Below are positions 44,402-54,537 of a stretch of 64,000 nt of DNA, in pieces. Every line of letters starts with the position of its first letter. The first letter of the stretch is position 1. Below the pieces are notes generated by a model, which had not been told where the DNA came from, did not search any database, and worked only from the letters and a program-made list of their open reading frames with translations. The translations under genes were made by a program, and so were the position numbers. Source of the stretch: Acidisarcina sp963790505 (GTDB taxonomy: Bacteria > Acidobacteriota > Terriglobia > Terriglobales > Acidobacteriaceae); the NCBI GenBank assembly GCA_963790505.1, contig CAWBOT010000002.1, forward strand, positions 124,001 through 188,000. Reading direction: 5' to 3'.

Positions 44402-45604
44402 ATGACTACCCCGACTGCTCAGAAGATATTGACCGACCGTATTGGCCGGATTGAGGTTTCCGCAACGATGGCGGTGACTGCCGAGGCTGCCAAGCTGCGC
44501 GCGCAGGGCGCGAAGCTGGTGGATTTTGGCGCCGGGGAGCCGCATTTTGCGACTCCGCGGCACATCAAGGACGCGGCGATCGCTGCGATTGAGGCGAATT
44601 TCACTCGCTACACGATGTGTCTCGGGCATTCCCGAGGTGCGGAAGGCGATCGTGGATCGTCATGCATGCGATTTTGGGTCCGACTACGCTCTCGACGAGG
44701 CGGTCTTTACGACTGGCGGCAAGCTGGCGCTGTTTAATGCGCATCCAGGTGCTGGTGGACCACGGCGATGAGGTGATTCTGCCGGTGCCGTACTGGGTGT
44801 CATTCAAGGACATCATTCAGTATGCGCGGCGGCACGGCGGTGTACCTGGAGACGGAGGAGGCGGAGAATTTCCGCATCACCGCGGATGCGATCGAGAGGC
44901 GATTACGCCGCGGACGAAGGCGATCATTCTGAATTCGCCGTCGAATCCCGCGGGTTCGGTGGTTGCGCCGGCGGACCTGGAGCGGATTGTTCGGCTGGCG
45001 CATGAGCGCGGTGATTTATCTGATCCTGGACGAGTGCTACGTGTACCTGAAATACAACGGCGAAGCTGGTCAGCGGCGGATCGTTCCTTGAGGCGAAGGA
45101 GCACGTGATCGTGCTGGGGTCGTTGTCGAAGACCTATGCGATGACTGGATGGCGGGCCGGATTCGCGCTGGGGCCGAAGCCGATCATCGCGGCGATGAGC
45201 AAGCTGCAGAGCCAGTCGACGAGCTCGACGGCACAGCTTTGTGCAGAAGGCGGCGGTTGCTGCGCTGACCGGATCGCAGGAGTGCGTGCTGCGAGATGCG
45301 CGCGGATTATCTGAAGCTGCGCGACCAGATCCTGGCGCGGCTGAAGACGATTCCCGGGCTGACCTGCACGGTGCCTGAGGGCGCGTTCTATGTGTATCCG
45401 AATGTCTCGGCGTACCTGGGCAAGCCGGGTTCGCAGACGGCGCTCGAGCTGGCGGGGCGGCTGCTGCATGAGGGGCATGTGGTGGCCGTGCCGGGTGAGG
45501 CGTTTGGCACCCGGGAGCATATCCGGATTTCCTACGCGGTCACGCACGAAGATGTGGATGAGGGCATCGCGCGGATGAAGGATTTCTTCGCGAAGCTGGG
45601 TTAA
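44402..45604 (+). pseudogene. Aspartate aminotransferase family (class I/II), many frameshifts
   Basis: A PLP aminotransferase of subgroup I-gamma (AspB-like), which would interconvert aspartate/2-oxoglutarate and oxaloacetate/glutamate. Family pieces in order: VSATMAVTAEAAKLRAQGAK, VDFGAGEPHFATPRHI, SGIPEVRKAIVDRHA, LVDHGDEVILPVPYWVSF, AIILNSPSNPAGSV, LILDECYV-type strand, GSLSKTYAMTGWRAGFALGP with the PLP lysine, and the C-terminal GTREHIRISYAV. Frame switches lie near 44625, 44738, 44842, 44900, 45015, 45060 and 45235-45300. All are single-base. Without them the protein would be about 397 aa. The number of shifts makes a sequencing or assembly fault more likely than decay. Confidence 0.88.
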
Positions 45605-45735
45605 CGGGGCCAAATGAGGACCATTCCGGGTGGGACGTTCGGCAGGAAGCGTCTCACCGGCGGCACTGCCTCGCTACCCGGACGCAAAAGATGCTCTAAT
45701 AAAAGCGAACGCCCAACTCCAGCGAAGGGCAGCGT

Positions 45736-46389
45736 GTGAATCTCCCCAACTCCATCACGACGAGCCGCATCGTCTGTGTGCCGGTGCTGATCTGGCTGCT
45801 GTCGCCTTCTTTTCCTTTCCATGATGCTTCGTACGGTCAGCAGGAGATCATCGCCTCGCTGGTGTTTATTGTCGCGTCGATCACGGATGGGGTCGACGGC
45901 TACTTAGCGCGGCGGCGCGGGCAGATCACGACGATCGGGATGCTGCTCGATCCGCTGGCCGACAAGCTGATGATCAGCGCAGCTTTCATCTGCCTGGTGA
46001 GCTACAACCCGCATGTGATGAAGCCGTGGATCGCAGTCCTGGTGATCGGGCGGGAGTTCCTGGTGAGCGGGCTGCGGTCGATCGCCAGCTCCGAGGGCTT
46101 CACTATTGAGGCCAGCGATCTGGGAAAGCTGAAGACCATCATCCAGATCGTTTCCGTGGTGGCGACAATCCTGGCGCATCGCTGGTATGAGTGGCACTTC
46201 GGCTGGTTTACGCTGTGGGTCTACCCGACGGCGATCACCGCGATTTACTTCATGGTGGTGGTGTCGATCATCTCGGCGATCGACTACTTCGTTGCCTTCT
46301 GGCGCAGGATCGATCGCGCCTCCACGGTCGCGCGGGTGACGGCGGGCAGCGTGCTGAGCCGGAAAAAGAACATCTCCCCAGCCAACTAA
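45736..46389 (+). CDS. pgsA: CDP-diacylglycerol-glycerol-3-phosphate 3-phosphatidyltransferase
   Basis: PgsA makes phosphatidylglycerol phosphate from CDP-diacylglycerol and glycerol 3-phosphate in the inner membrane. The 217-aa protein has the CDP-alcohol phosphotransferase signature DGVDGYLARRRGQITTIG followed by LLDPLADKL (the D-x2-DG-x2-AR-x8-G-x3-D-x3-D pattern) near residues 55-82. Three to four more membrane helices follow. It starts at GTG 45736. Intact, although it lies between two frameshifted genes. Confidence 0.93.
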   Translation: MNLPNSITTSRIVCVPVLIWLLSPSFPFHDASYGQQEIIASLVFIVASITDGVDGYLARRRGQITTIGMLLDPLADKLMISAAFICLVSYNPHVMKPWIAVLVIGREFLVSGLRSIASSEGFTIEASDLGKLKTIIQIVSVVATILAHRWYEWHFGWFTLWVYPTAITAIYFMVVVSIISAIDYFVAFWRRIDRASTVARVTAGSVLSRKKNISPAN

Positions 46390-46452
46390 CTGAGCCGCCT
46401 CTTTACCTTAGATAACGCGAGCAGCGTTCGAAATAGGTCGGGCAGCAGAAGC

Positions 46453-47499
46453 CTAAACGGGGAACGGATTGCGATCGGCGAAGGCCGCCTGGTGCCAGTA
46501 GGGGTAAGCATGGGGAGTTCGCTGGCTGCGTCGAGCTTGGCGACTTGCTCGGGGGTGAGGTTCCAGCCGGTGGAGGCGAGGTTGGCGCGGAGTTGTTTTT
46601 CGTTGCGGGCGCCGATGATGAGCGGTGGAGATGGTGGGGCGCTGGAGGAGCCAGTTGAGGGCGAGCTGGGGGACGGTTTTGCCGGTCTCTTTGGCGAGCT
46701 CGTCGAGGGCGTCGACTACTTTGTAGACGTACTCCCAGTCGGGGATGGGGCCGGCGTCGACGACCATTTTGCTTTGCAGGCGGCTGAGTCGGCGGGGAGG
46801 GGCTGTGCCGCGGCGGATTTTGCCGGTGAGGCGGCCCCAGCCTAGCGGGCTCCAGACTGAGCGCGCCGACGCCTTGATCGAGGGCGAGGGGCATGAGTTC
46901 CCACTCGTAGTCGCGGCCGACGAGGGAGTAGTAGACCTGGTGGCCGACGTAGCGGGCCCAGCCGTAGCGCTCGGAGACGGAGAGGGACTTCATGAGGTGC
47001 CAGCCGGAGAAGTTGGAGCAGGCGATGTAGCGGACCTTGCCGTCGCGGACGAAGTTGTCGAGGGTGTTGAGGGTTTCTTCGACGGGGGTGGTCGCGTCGA
47101 AGGCGTGGAGGTGGTAGACGTCGATGTAGTCGGTGTTGAGGCGCTTGAGCGATTGCTCGAGGGCTGCGGTGAGGTGGTAGCGGGAGGAGCCGACGTCGTT
47201 GGGGCCTTGGCCGGCGCGGAAGGTGGCCTTGGTGGAGAGGAGGACGTCTTGCGCTTGGCAGGTGGGCGATGGCTTTGCCGAGGACGGCTTCGCGAGTGGC
47301 CGTCGGAGTAGATGTCGGCGGTGTCGAAGAAGTTGCAGCCGGCTTCCATGCAGATGTCGATGAGGTGGGCGGCTTCTTCGTCCTGGGTGGAGCCCCAGGC
47401 TTTGAAGAATTCGTTGGCGCCGCCGAAGGTGCCGGTGCCGAAGCAGAGTTCGGGGACTTTGAGGCCGGAGCGGCCAAGCTGTCTGAATTCCATGCTCAT
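46453..47499 (-). pseudogene. Aldo/keto reductase, many frameshifts
   Basis: A (beta/alpha)8 NADPH-dependent oxidoreductase. The start MEFRQLGRSGLKVPELCFGT and NFFDTADIYSDGHS (catalytic Asp and Tyr) are in one frame (47499 to about 47295); later pieces in other frames are IDVYHLHAFD-like strands, YIACSNFSGWHLMKSLSVS, HQVYYSLVGRDYEWELMPLA, GALVWSPLG-like text, and DALDELAKETGKTVPQLALN with the stop at 46453. At least six single-base shifts are needed (near 47290, 47255, 46990, 46860, 46800, 46630). It is close to YghZ/PdxI-type or Tas-like reductases; the substrate is unknown. The region has among the highest GC in the window. Confidence 0.82.
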
Positions 47500-47763
47500 G
47501 AGATGAGATTGTAAGCGCGGAGGGTGCGCTGATTGAAATTGCGATTGTCGCCGTCCCTTCGCTTGCAGAGACGCGGGAACTTGCTATAGGTTGTCAGGAG
47601 CCATTAACACACCATGAAAATGCTCCTGAAAAGACTGCGGCAGCACCACAGGACTGCGCGGCGAGCCATGGTTTAGGCGAGTAATGTTTTGTCTTGGATA
47701 TTGGGAAAGCTGCGGGTTCTAGTGTGAGATGCGTCTCTGGCACGGAACGAGAGGTATCGACGC

Positions 47764-47946
47764 ATGTCGTTTGACGACGTAACGCTCTGGCTAATTTCGG
47801 CGATGAGTTTGACCGCCGTTGTTTTTCTTCTCTGGACACTGGTTGCGCTGGTGCGGACTAGCCGGCGACGAGAAGGCTTCGGGATCGATGCGGAGGGTGG
47901 ACAAGCTTTGTCTGCGCTTGTCACGCATGATCGCGACCCGGTGTGA
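47764..47946 (+). CDS. Small membrane protein (60 aa)
   Basis: A short ORF beginning MSFDDVTLWLISAMSLTAVV with one membrane helix (about residues 8-29, through FLLWTLVALV), then a basic stretch (RTSRRREG) that should stay in the cytoplasm, and a polar tail. GAGAGGT lies about 9 bases before ATG 47764. The size and topology fit the many single-pass small proteins of bacteria. No family is recognised. The 264 bases before it hold nothing convincing. Confidence 0.45.
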   Translation: MSFDDVTLWLISAMSLTAVVFLLWTLVALVRTSRRREGFGIDAEGGQALSALVTHDRDPV

Positions 47947-48010
47947 CTTAGGCTGCCACCTGCCGCGCTGAACTCGCTGAGCACAGTTCGCGACGTGAGA
48001 TGGCAGAGGT

Positions 48011-48086
48011 TTTCGCAGTCCCTCTGCGGCTGAAGCCGTATCTATTCGGCCTTAAGGATGGCACGGTTGAAACCGTGCCCCTTCAA
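48011..48086. repeat. Intergenic REP-like element, 'GGCTGAAGCC' family
   Basis: CTGCGGCTGAAGCCGTA and GGCACGGTTGAAACCGTGCC are two hairpins, ending CCCCTTCAAG. The layout matches the copy at 24712-24790, with compensating changes in the second stem (CCCGGC/GCCGGG there, GCACGG/CCGTGC here), which suggests the structure is kept. Confidence 0.7.
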
Positions 48087-48144
48087 GAGCAGCGCATTTC
48101 TTGGCTGTACCCCTGTGCGAACACGGCCCAGTTTTTGATCGGTC

Positions 48145-50455
48145 CTAGAACACTCTCCCCACCTGGAAGAAGAAGCGCTGGTGGCCGGCGTCGCCGACGG
48201 CTCCGCCGACGACGACGGGGCCGAAGATGGTGTTGACGAGGAGTCCCAGTGCGACGTCTCCGGGGACGCGATATTGGAGGGGAGCGTCGAGGCCGGTGCC
48301 GACCTGCTGGAATCGTCCGATGTCAAAGCGGCCCTGGATGTAGAGCTTGTTGCCGAGGAATGGCGGCAGCTCCTTCAGTTCGCTTAAGACTCCGACCTGG
48401 CCGATGAAGTAGTTGTTAGTCAGGATTTCCTGAGTGCCGTAGGCGGCGAAAGAGGTGGGGCCGCCGAGGGCGAAGACGGGAAGTCCGATGCTAGTAATAT
48501 GCGGTGCCGTAGACGGTGCCTCCTCCGCCGGCGAAGGTTAGGGTGGTGCGATCGCTCGGTGGGCACGAACTGGCGCGAACTTGCCCTCGGTCAGAGGGAA
48601 TCCTGGAATCGTGAGGAGCGGAGACGGGACTGGGGTAGGAGTCGAACCACTGGGTGCGGAACTGGCGATCTGCCCGGTGGTGGGAATGACAGGATCGTCA
48701 GTATGCAGGAGTTGTACTGAACTCGGAGAATCCTTCGCGCCCTGAGACGGTGGGTTCGGTGTTTTCGCCGACCTGGAGCGAGTAGCGGACGTATTCGGTC
48801 TCGTAGCCGACGCGAAGTTCGCTGCTGCGCCCGAAGATGTAACCAAGGTCGCCGCCGCCGCCGGCCTGCCTCACGCGATAGATCGATGCGAGGCTGCCGC
48901 TGTTGGTATAGGCGTTGAATTCGTTGCTGTAGAGAGGCCGCGAGGCGCGACGAACCAGTTGCTGCCACGGTGAAAGGGCGGTAGTATTCGGTGCGAATCC
49001 GTATTGGGAGCCGACGATGACGTCGTTGCGGAGTTCGTTGCCATAGCCGCCGACATTCATAAAAGTGATTCTGGCCGCCGAGGCTGAAGAGGACGTTGTT
49101 GTATTGCGAGCCGTCAAGGGTGATCTGCGGACGAACGATAGGTGGGCGCGTACGGTCTTTTCAGTCTGCGGTGATGAGCAGGCCTGGCTTGCCGTTCTTC
49201 TCGGCATGCGTGTAGTTCAGGCTGGAATAGCGGCCGTCGCCCTGGATGTCGTGGATTTGCTTCTGAATCGCCTTCGGTGTCGATCGGTTTGTCGACGTCC
49301 GGGTTCGAAATCTTTTTGGATGGCCTTGGCGCTGTGAGCATCGATGCCGGCCACTTCGACGAACTGCGGAGCGGGGGCTGACGGCGACGGCGCGCGGTGC
49401 GTTCGTCGAGGTAGTGCTGCCAGGTGGCCTCATCGACGGAGAGCTTGATGAGCACATTGGCCTTGGCCTGGGCGGCGTCGTATCCGGCCTTGATGATGGC
49501 GTCGGCGCTGGCGTAATCGAGCGCTGAGTATTTATCGAGTGGGACGCTGACGAGGAGGTCGGCCTGCTCCATGCTGCGCATTTCGTTGGCGGCGATCATG
49601 ACGGAGATGGACTTGCCGAGGACGCCGAAGGAGGAGAGGTTTTCGTTCCGGGGACATGGGCTGGGTTTCGAGATGGATGGCGAGGATGAGCTCCGCGCCC
49701 ATCTGCTTGGCGACGTCGACGGGGAGGTTGTCGAGCAGTCCGCCGTCGGCGAAGACCTGGCCATCGGCCTTGACGGGAGAGAAGATTCCGGGCAGCGACA
49801 TGGTGGAGCGCAGGGCGGTCGATAGGGATCCGCTGCGGAAGACGTAGGGCTTGGCGGTGATGAGATCGGTGGCCACGCAGCCGAAGGGGATCGGCATATC
49901 GTTAAAGCTCTCCATGGTGGAATAGGGCAGAGCGACGCGATCGAGAATGAACTGGACTTCCTGGCCGGAGTTGAAGCCGTCGGGGAATTGCAGGCCTTTC
50001 TTCAGGCCGAACTCGATGGAGCCGGGATAGAAGTAGTCATCCTCTTTGCGGCGATAGGTCAGGTTCTGGAAGGGAACTTGTCCGCGAAGGACGGTGTTCC
50101 AGGGGATGGTCGAGACGAGTTCGCGGACCTCGGCAGGAGAGCGGCCGGTGGCATAGACTCCGCCAACCAGGCCGCCCATGCTTGTTCCGGCGACGTAGCT
50201 GACGGGGATGCGATGCTCTTCGAGCCAGGTGATGACGCCGATGTGGGCGAGGCCGAGGGCGCCGCCGCCCTCGAGAACGAGACCGACCTTTCCAAAGCCG
50301 GGGGCTGGAGGCTGCTGGGGTGGCGGGAGCGCCGGCGTAGGCTTCGGGGCTTGCGGGGTCTGCGAGAGCACAGGGTGCGTCGATGCGAGAACAAGGCTTG
50401 CCAGAGTGCAGGCATAGAGCAACTGGCGCAGGGAATTGCTTGAGAACCGTGACAT
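48145..50455 (-). pseudogene. Patatin-like phospholipase with C-terminal BamA-type barrel, many frameshifts
   Basis: A PlpD-like type Vd autotransporter, by inference. The first frame (50455 to about 49670) has a signal peptide, a proline-rich linker and the patatin domain: VLEGGGALGLAHIGVI (oxyanion loop), AGTSMGGLVGGVYATG (nucleophile Ser in GTSMG) and QVFADGGLLDNLPVD (catalytic Asp). Later frames give LLVSVPLDKYSALDYASADA, a POTRA-like KANVLIKLSVDEATWQHYLD and GRYSSLNYTHAEKNGKPGL, and barrel strands (YNNVLFSLGGQNHF, SSELRVGYETEYVRYSLQ) to a final Phe (TAG at 48145-48147), as expected of an outer-membrane barrel. At least eight one-base shifts. It would hydrolyse phospholipid outside the cell. 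Confidence 0.82.
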
Positions 50456-50713
50456 TGTGTGGATTGCTCCCATTCAAGAGGCCGGCGTACTGTCATCCGC
50501 AGTCAGGGACGAGAATACAAGATGACAGGCTGGCCGAAGCTGGTTCCGTTGCAGAGCAAGGGGGTGGGTTCGTATTCAGCTGGATATCAGGTGCCGGGGC
50601 GTCGGCTTTATCATAGTTGATAGAGGACGCTGATTCGAGAGATTTTTGAGGCGGGGCGGTTCGCGCCTGGTCGATAAGCAAAGGCGCAAGGGAAGTGAGC
50701 GCCGAGGGAGTGG

Positions 50714-51481
50714 ATGTTGGCGAGCGCAGTGGAGAAATCCGTGTTGACAGTCGCGAGTTCCTATCTGGTTGAGCAGGATTGGGAGGCGTATTCGCCGGAG
50801 CAGCATGCAACCTGGGCAGAGCTGGTAAGGCGGCGGATGCCGCAGCTACGGGAACACGCCTGCCAGGAGTATCTTGACGGCTTCGAGGTGATCGGGCTAC
50901 GGGAGGATTCAATCCCGAATCTGACCAAGGTCAACCAGCGGCTGGAGGCGAAGACGGGATGGAATGCCACGCCAGTGAGCGGATTTCTGCCGGCAGACGC
51001 ATTCTTTGAGATGCTGGCGGCGCGGAGGTTTCCGACGACGACCTGGCTGCGCAGCCGGGAGTCGCTCGAGTACACCCCCGAGCCGGACATCTTCCACGAC
51101 GTTTTCGGCCACGTGCCGATGCATGCGCACCCGGTCTTCGCGGACTTCCTGCAACAGTACGGCAAGGTATGCGCGAAGCTCCAGGATAAGGACGCGCTGG
51201 AGCGGATGGGGCGGCTCTTCTGGTTCACGGTGGAGTTTGGCGTGATTCGCCAGGGAGACAGCATCAAGCTTTACGGAAGCGGCCTGATCTCTTCGCACGG
51301 CGAGTCAAACTACGTCATTCAACATCTTGAGGGCGGCGGCGGCCCGGAGATTCGCGACTTCAACCTCGATCAGGTGCTCGACCAGGAATTCCTTGTCTCG
51401 GAGATGCAGAAGGTGCTGTACGCGGTCGAGTCCTTCGAGCAGATTTACGAGGCCGCTCAGGAGGCGGAGCGGCGGTTGTGA
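50714..51481 (+). CDS. phhA: Phenylalanine 4-monooxygenase
   Basis: An iron- and tetrahydropterin-dependent hydroxylase that turns phenylalanine into tyrosine. The 255-aa protein has the iron ligands H128 and H133 in EPDIFHDVFGHVPMH and E174 in FWFTVEFGVI. Other family blocks are LEYTPEPDIFHD, IPNLTKVNQRLEAKTGW and KLYGSGLISSHGES. ATG 50714 has GAGGGAG upstream. The stop overlaps the start of a BNR-repeat protein gene by four bases. The role may be tyrosine supply or phenylalanine breakdown; pterin-recycling genes are not adjacent. Confidence 0.95.
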   Translation: MLASAVEKSVLTVASSYLVEQDWEAYSPEQHATWAELVRRRMPQLREHACQEYLDGFEVIGLREDSIPNLTKVNQRLEAKTGWNATPVSGFLPADAFFEMLAARRFPTTTWLRSRESLEYTPEPDIFHDVFGHVPMHAHPVFADFLQQYGKVCAKLQDKDALERMGRLFWFTVEFGVIRQGDSIKLYGSGLISSHGESNYVIQHLEGGGGPEIRDFNLDQVLDQEFLVSEMQKVLYAVESFEQIYEAAQEAERRL

Positions 51482-52728
51482 GGGTTTGGAGCGGCGTACG
51501 ACGGAGTGTCCAACTCTCGCTGGTGGCCGTTCCCATGATTGTCTTTGGACAGGTTTCGTCCCCTCGGACAGCGTCGAGAAATGACTTCGACAGTTGCCGC
51601 GTCCATGAAGTGAAGGACCTTCCCGGAAGTCACGCATTCGGGAGTGATTTCATTGTGGCGATGGCCAGCGATCCCGATCCGGAAGCCAAAGATGCCAACG
51701 TCGTATGGGCGCTTACGGCAGATTTGAGCAGCACGATTCCTGCTGACGATCGCGCGATGTATATCTCGAAGACCGTCGACGGGGGAGAGAGCTGGACGCA
51801 AGTGGCGCGAGTGGATGCCAGGTATTTCGATGCGGCGATCGGTGAGGGGCTGCGCAATGGGTTGAGCGTCTCGCCGGGTGGCTCGGATTTTGTGATCACG
51901 ACGCAATGGGGCGCCTTTCAGGTGATTCCGGAGCCAATCGGCTCAGAGGCAACAGTAAAACCAATCAAGGGGCCTCGAGTTCCTCATCCGCAGCCACGTT
52001 TGACCATTCCAAAAAGAGAAGATGATCCGATCATGGCCGGTGTGGTCCGCATCACCGCCGATGGAAAGCACATGATCGTCGGCTACGGCTACTTCGATAT
52101 GAGGCCGCAGCTCTTCACTTATCACAGAGACGAGCGCGGATCATGGATCGAGGATGGGCTGCTTGCGGCGATGCCGACGGATCTGGATATTCTCTCCATG
52201 CAGTTCGATGACTCGAGGAGTAGAATCGCGACCTCGCTCTACGTGGGAACCGGCGACCAGGCGTATCGGCTGGACCTGCGCACGATGCAGTGGACGCTGA
52301 TTGCAGGTGTGGGGCCGGACTCAGCGATTCATGGGATGAGCACCGTCGGAGGGCCGCATCTGGCGGCTTGCTGGGGCGTGTATAACCCGCTGAGCGCCGA
52401 CGCTGTGCAGCGCGTGACCGAGGCACGGTTTCTTTTGCATCGGGTCAGTGATGAGGTCGGTCCGAATCTCCGCGCTTACAGCATCGAGGTTGACGCTTCG
52501 CGGCCGAATCGAGAGCTTGTGACCTCCATCACCGGCGCCTACGTCAGTGAGGATAGCGGTCAGACGTGGAGACGGCTGAACGATCTGCCCGATGGCGAGT
52601 ATCGCTCCGCCCACTTCAATGCAGATGGATCGGTGATTGTCTCCGGGCTTCCGGGAACGTTCCTCGTCAATCCATTTTCGAGTTCGTGCTCGCCCCTGTT
52701 GAAGACGCGAGAGAAGGCGACCAACTAG
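51478..52728 (+). CDS. Exported BNR/Asp-box beta-propeller protein
   Basis: A 416-aa exported protein, with a signal peptide (VQLSLVAVPMIVFG). It carries two clear Asp-box (BNR) turns, KTVDGGESWTQV near residue 105 and SEDSGQTWRRL near 360, with further propeller strands between (VGTGDQAYRLDLRTMQWTLI). Such folds occur in sialidases, in photosystem-assembly factors and in many carbohydrate-binding exported proteins. No sialidase RIP motif is seen. It starts at GTG 51478, overlapping phhA by four bases, so the two are coupled though their functions look unrelated. Confidence 0.75.
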   Translation: MRVWSGVRRSVQLSLVAVPMIVFGQVSSPRTASRNDFDSCRVHEVKDLPGSHAFGSDFIVAMASDPDPEAKDANVVWALTADLSSTIPADDRAMYISKTVDGGESWTQVARVDARYFDAAIGEGLRNGLSVSPGGSDFVITTQWGAFQVIPEPIGSEATVKPIKGPRVPHPQPRLTIPKREDDPIMAGVVRITADGKHMIVGYGYFDMRPQLFTYHRDERGSWIEDGLLAAMPTDLDILSMQFDDSRSRIATSLYVGTGDQAYRLDLRTMQWTLIAGVGPDSAIHGMSTVGGPHLAACWGVYNPLSADAVQRVTEARFLLHRVSDEVGPNLRAYSIEVDASRPNRELVTSITGAYVSEDSGQTWRRLNDLPDGEYRSAHFNADGSVIVSGLPGTFLVNPFSSSCSPLLKTREKATN

Positions 52729-52942
52729 ACGAGTCGTTCGGGCTCGGGCGCAAGGGTTCTGCTGCTTGCGCGGGCGATTCCTTCGCTGGAATATAGGCAG
52801 CAATCACGCAGGCTGCGGCGGCGATTGGGAAGGAGTCAAGAGTGCTTTTGACGTATGGCGAGAGTCAATCTAGAACGCCGGTGTTAGGAATATAGGTTCC
52901 AAGCGTCTTTTTTTGCACGCCTCTCATAGTGGAGGGCGCACA

Positions 52943-53638
52943 ATGATGTTTAGGGAGTGCTGGACGTTGCCGAGAATCCATTTTCACCAACAGCTCGACG
53001 CGCTGAAGGACAAGTTGCTGGCCATGGCGGCGCTGTCGCAGCAGGCAGTGCAGATGTCGGTTGATGCCTATCTGCAGCGCGACGCGGGGCTTTGCCAGTA
53101 TGTCCGCGATAATGAGGCGGCAATCAATCTGGCCCATCGCGAAGTTGATGAGATGGCTTACGAGCTGCTCGCCAAGGAACAGCCGATGGCCATCGATCTG
53201 CGGTTCATTCTGTCGGTGATCAAGATCAACAGCGACCTGGAGCGGATTGGCGACCAGTCAATGGGCATTGCGCGGCGGACGCTCGATCTGCTGGAGTACG
53301 AGAGCGCCGAACTTCCAGTGGATGTCGTTGGGATGGGCGAGTTGGCGTCGCGGATGATCCGTACCGCGATCCAGGCGCTGCTCGATGCCGATGCGCTGAT
53401 TGCAGACTCGGTGATGACCATGGACGATGAGATCGACCGCATGAACCGGGTGGCGCGCAAGGGATTGATCAATGTGATCCAGCAGACTCCTGACGTGACC
53501 ATCCAGGCGCTGAACGGGATTCTGATCTCGCGGAGTCTGGAACGGATCGCCGACCATGCCTCGAATATCGCGGCAGATGTGATTTTCTGGGTGCGCGGCG
53601 CAGACGTGCGGCACCAGTTGAACCTGGCGGTCGATTAG
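52943..53638 (+). CDS. phoU: Phosphate signalling protein PhoU
   Basis: A 231-aa PhoU protein with two three-helix bundles. Family motifs are LAMAALSQQAVQMSVDAY, VRDNEAAINLAHREVDEMAYEL, LRFILSVIKINSDLERIGDQS (the E-x3-D metal-binding site) and RSLERIADHASNIAADVIFW (the second one). PhoU links the Pst transporter to the PhoR kinase and restrains phosphate uptake. ATG 52943 has GGAGGG six bases upstream. The pst genes are not adjacent here. Confidence 0.94.
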   Translation: MMFRECWTLPRIHFHQQLDALKDKLLAMAALSQQAVQMSVDAYLQRDAGLCQYVRDNEAAINLAHREVDEMAYELLAKEQPMAIDLRFILSVIKINSDLERIGDQSMGIARRTLDLLEYESAELPVDVVGMGELASRMIRTAIQALLDADALIADSVMTMDDEIDRMNRVARKGLINVIQQTPDVTIQALNGILISRSLERIADHASNIAADVIFWVRGADVRHQLNLAVD

Positions 53639-53720
53639 CCGGAAGCGAGAGAAGGTTAAGTGCGGTTAGCGAAGAGAGCAAGTCAGCTAAGAAGCAAGAC
53701 ATTCAGTGAATGAGCAAGAA

Positions 53721-53753
53721 ATGAGGCCTGGGTAGATTTCCCACAGGCCTCAT
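53721..53753. terminator. Hairpin terminator between phoU and a convergent lipoprotein gene
   Basis: ATGAGGCCTG and CAGGCCTCAT are perfect 10-base arms with a 13-base loop. It lies between convergent genes and could serve both. T-runs are weak, so it may be a structured end rather than a strong terminator. Confidence 0.6.
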
Positions 53754-53784
53754 CTGCTTGTGAATGGCGACGAGCCGATTCACA

Positions 53785-54399
53785 TCAGGGCGTAGGCGCA
53801 CCCTGCGCTGCTGCAGCTGATTTGGTGAGCAACCAACCATTGTCGGTCAAAGTGAGGCTGGCTTTGTCGGAGAGCGGGCTGGCGAGAGAGGCCTGCACGG
53901 TCGGGAAGGCGGTCTTGATCTCAGTGTTGTCGGCCCACGGAGAGACCGCGCCTAGCTGGTAGTGATAATCCACGGTTGCGGTGCCGCCGTTCACGGCGAA
54001 GTCGTCGACGGCGGTCACGTCACGATGGCCATAGCAGAAGTTGCCGTAGCCGGGATTCTGCGGGTCGGGTGTCCAGTTGGATCGGCCCTTCTCGGAGAGG
54101 TCGTAATTGTTGACTTCTTTGGAGCCGAAGATGAAGACCTTGCGGCTGTCAGCCTGGCGAGTGAGGAGTCCCTGATCGGTGAGCGCGTCGTAGCCGGCGG
54201 TCTTGCTGGTATCCGAGGTGTCGGCGCGGGTGGGGAACTTGACCGTCGTGCTCCACAGGCATTCGGGATGGGCACCGTAATAGGTGTTGATGGCGTCTTT
54301 GAAGTTCGCCTTAGTGGCATCTTTCTTACTGGAGCATCCAGCGGCAAGCGTCAGCAGCGCGCAGAGGATTGCAGCGCGGGTGGTTGATTTCAAAATCAT
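53785..54399 (-). CDS. Exported lipoprotein, function unknown
   Basis: A 204-aa lipoprotein. The signal peptide MILKSTTRAAILCALLTLAAGC has the lipobox LAAGC. The mature part begins SSKKDATKANFKDAINTYYG, followed by a fold with NYDLSEKGRSNWTP and NFCYGHRDVTAVDDFAV, and later TVDYHYQLGAVSPWAD. Two cysteines (HPECLW, NFCYGH) may be paired. The plan resembles a family of small proteobacterial/acidobacterial lipoproteins of unknown role. ATG 54399 is chosen just before the signal. Confidence 0.72.
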   Translation of the reverse strand: MILKSTTRAAILCALLTLAAGCSSKKDATKANFKDAINTYYGAHPECLWSTTVKFPTRADTSDTSKTAGYDALTDQGLLTRQADSRKVFIFGSKEVNNYDLSEKGRSNWTPDPQNPGYGNFCYGHRDVTAVDDFAVNGGTATVDYHYQLGAVSPWADNTEIKTAFPTVQASLASPLSDKASLTLTDNGWLLTKSAAAAQGAPTP

Positions 54400-54481
54400 T
54401 ATGTAAGCCTCGTTTCGCAGCAAGTAGGATGCGGATTCGAGACGAGGCGCTGTTTGGGGACCTGAGCAGAGAGATGCAAAA

Positions 54482-54508
54482 GAAAAAGCCGCAGCATTGC
54501 GCTGCGGC
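54482..54508 (-). terminator. Rho-independent terminator of the deoxyhypusine-synthase-like gene
   Basis: On the minus strand GCCGCAGC pairs with GCTGCGGC (54488-54508), followed by TTTTTC and more T's. It lies 30 bases after the stop at 54538. Confidence 0.82.
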
Positions 54509-54537
54509 CTCCTGGCGAAGTGTCTGTTGCGAAGCGG

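Noticed and set aside
47615..47677. 20-aa arginine-rich peptide ORF
   Set aside because: Too short, with poor RBS spacing; it lies inside a CAGGAGC...GCTCCTG hairpin and could arise by chance.
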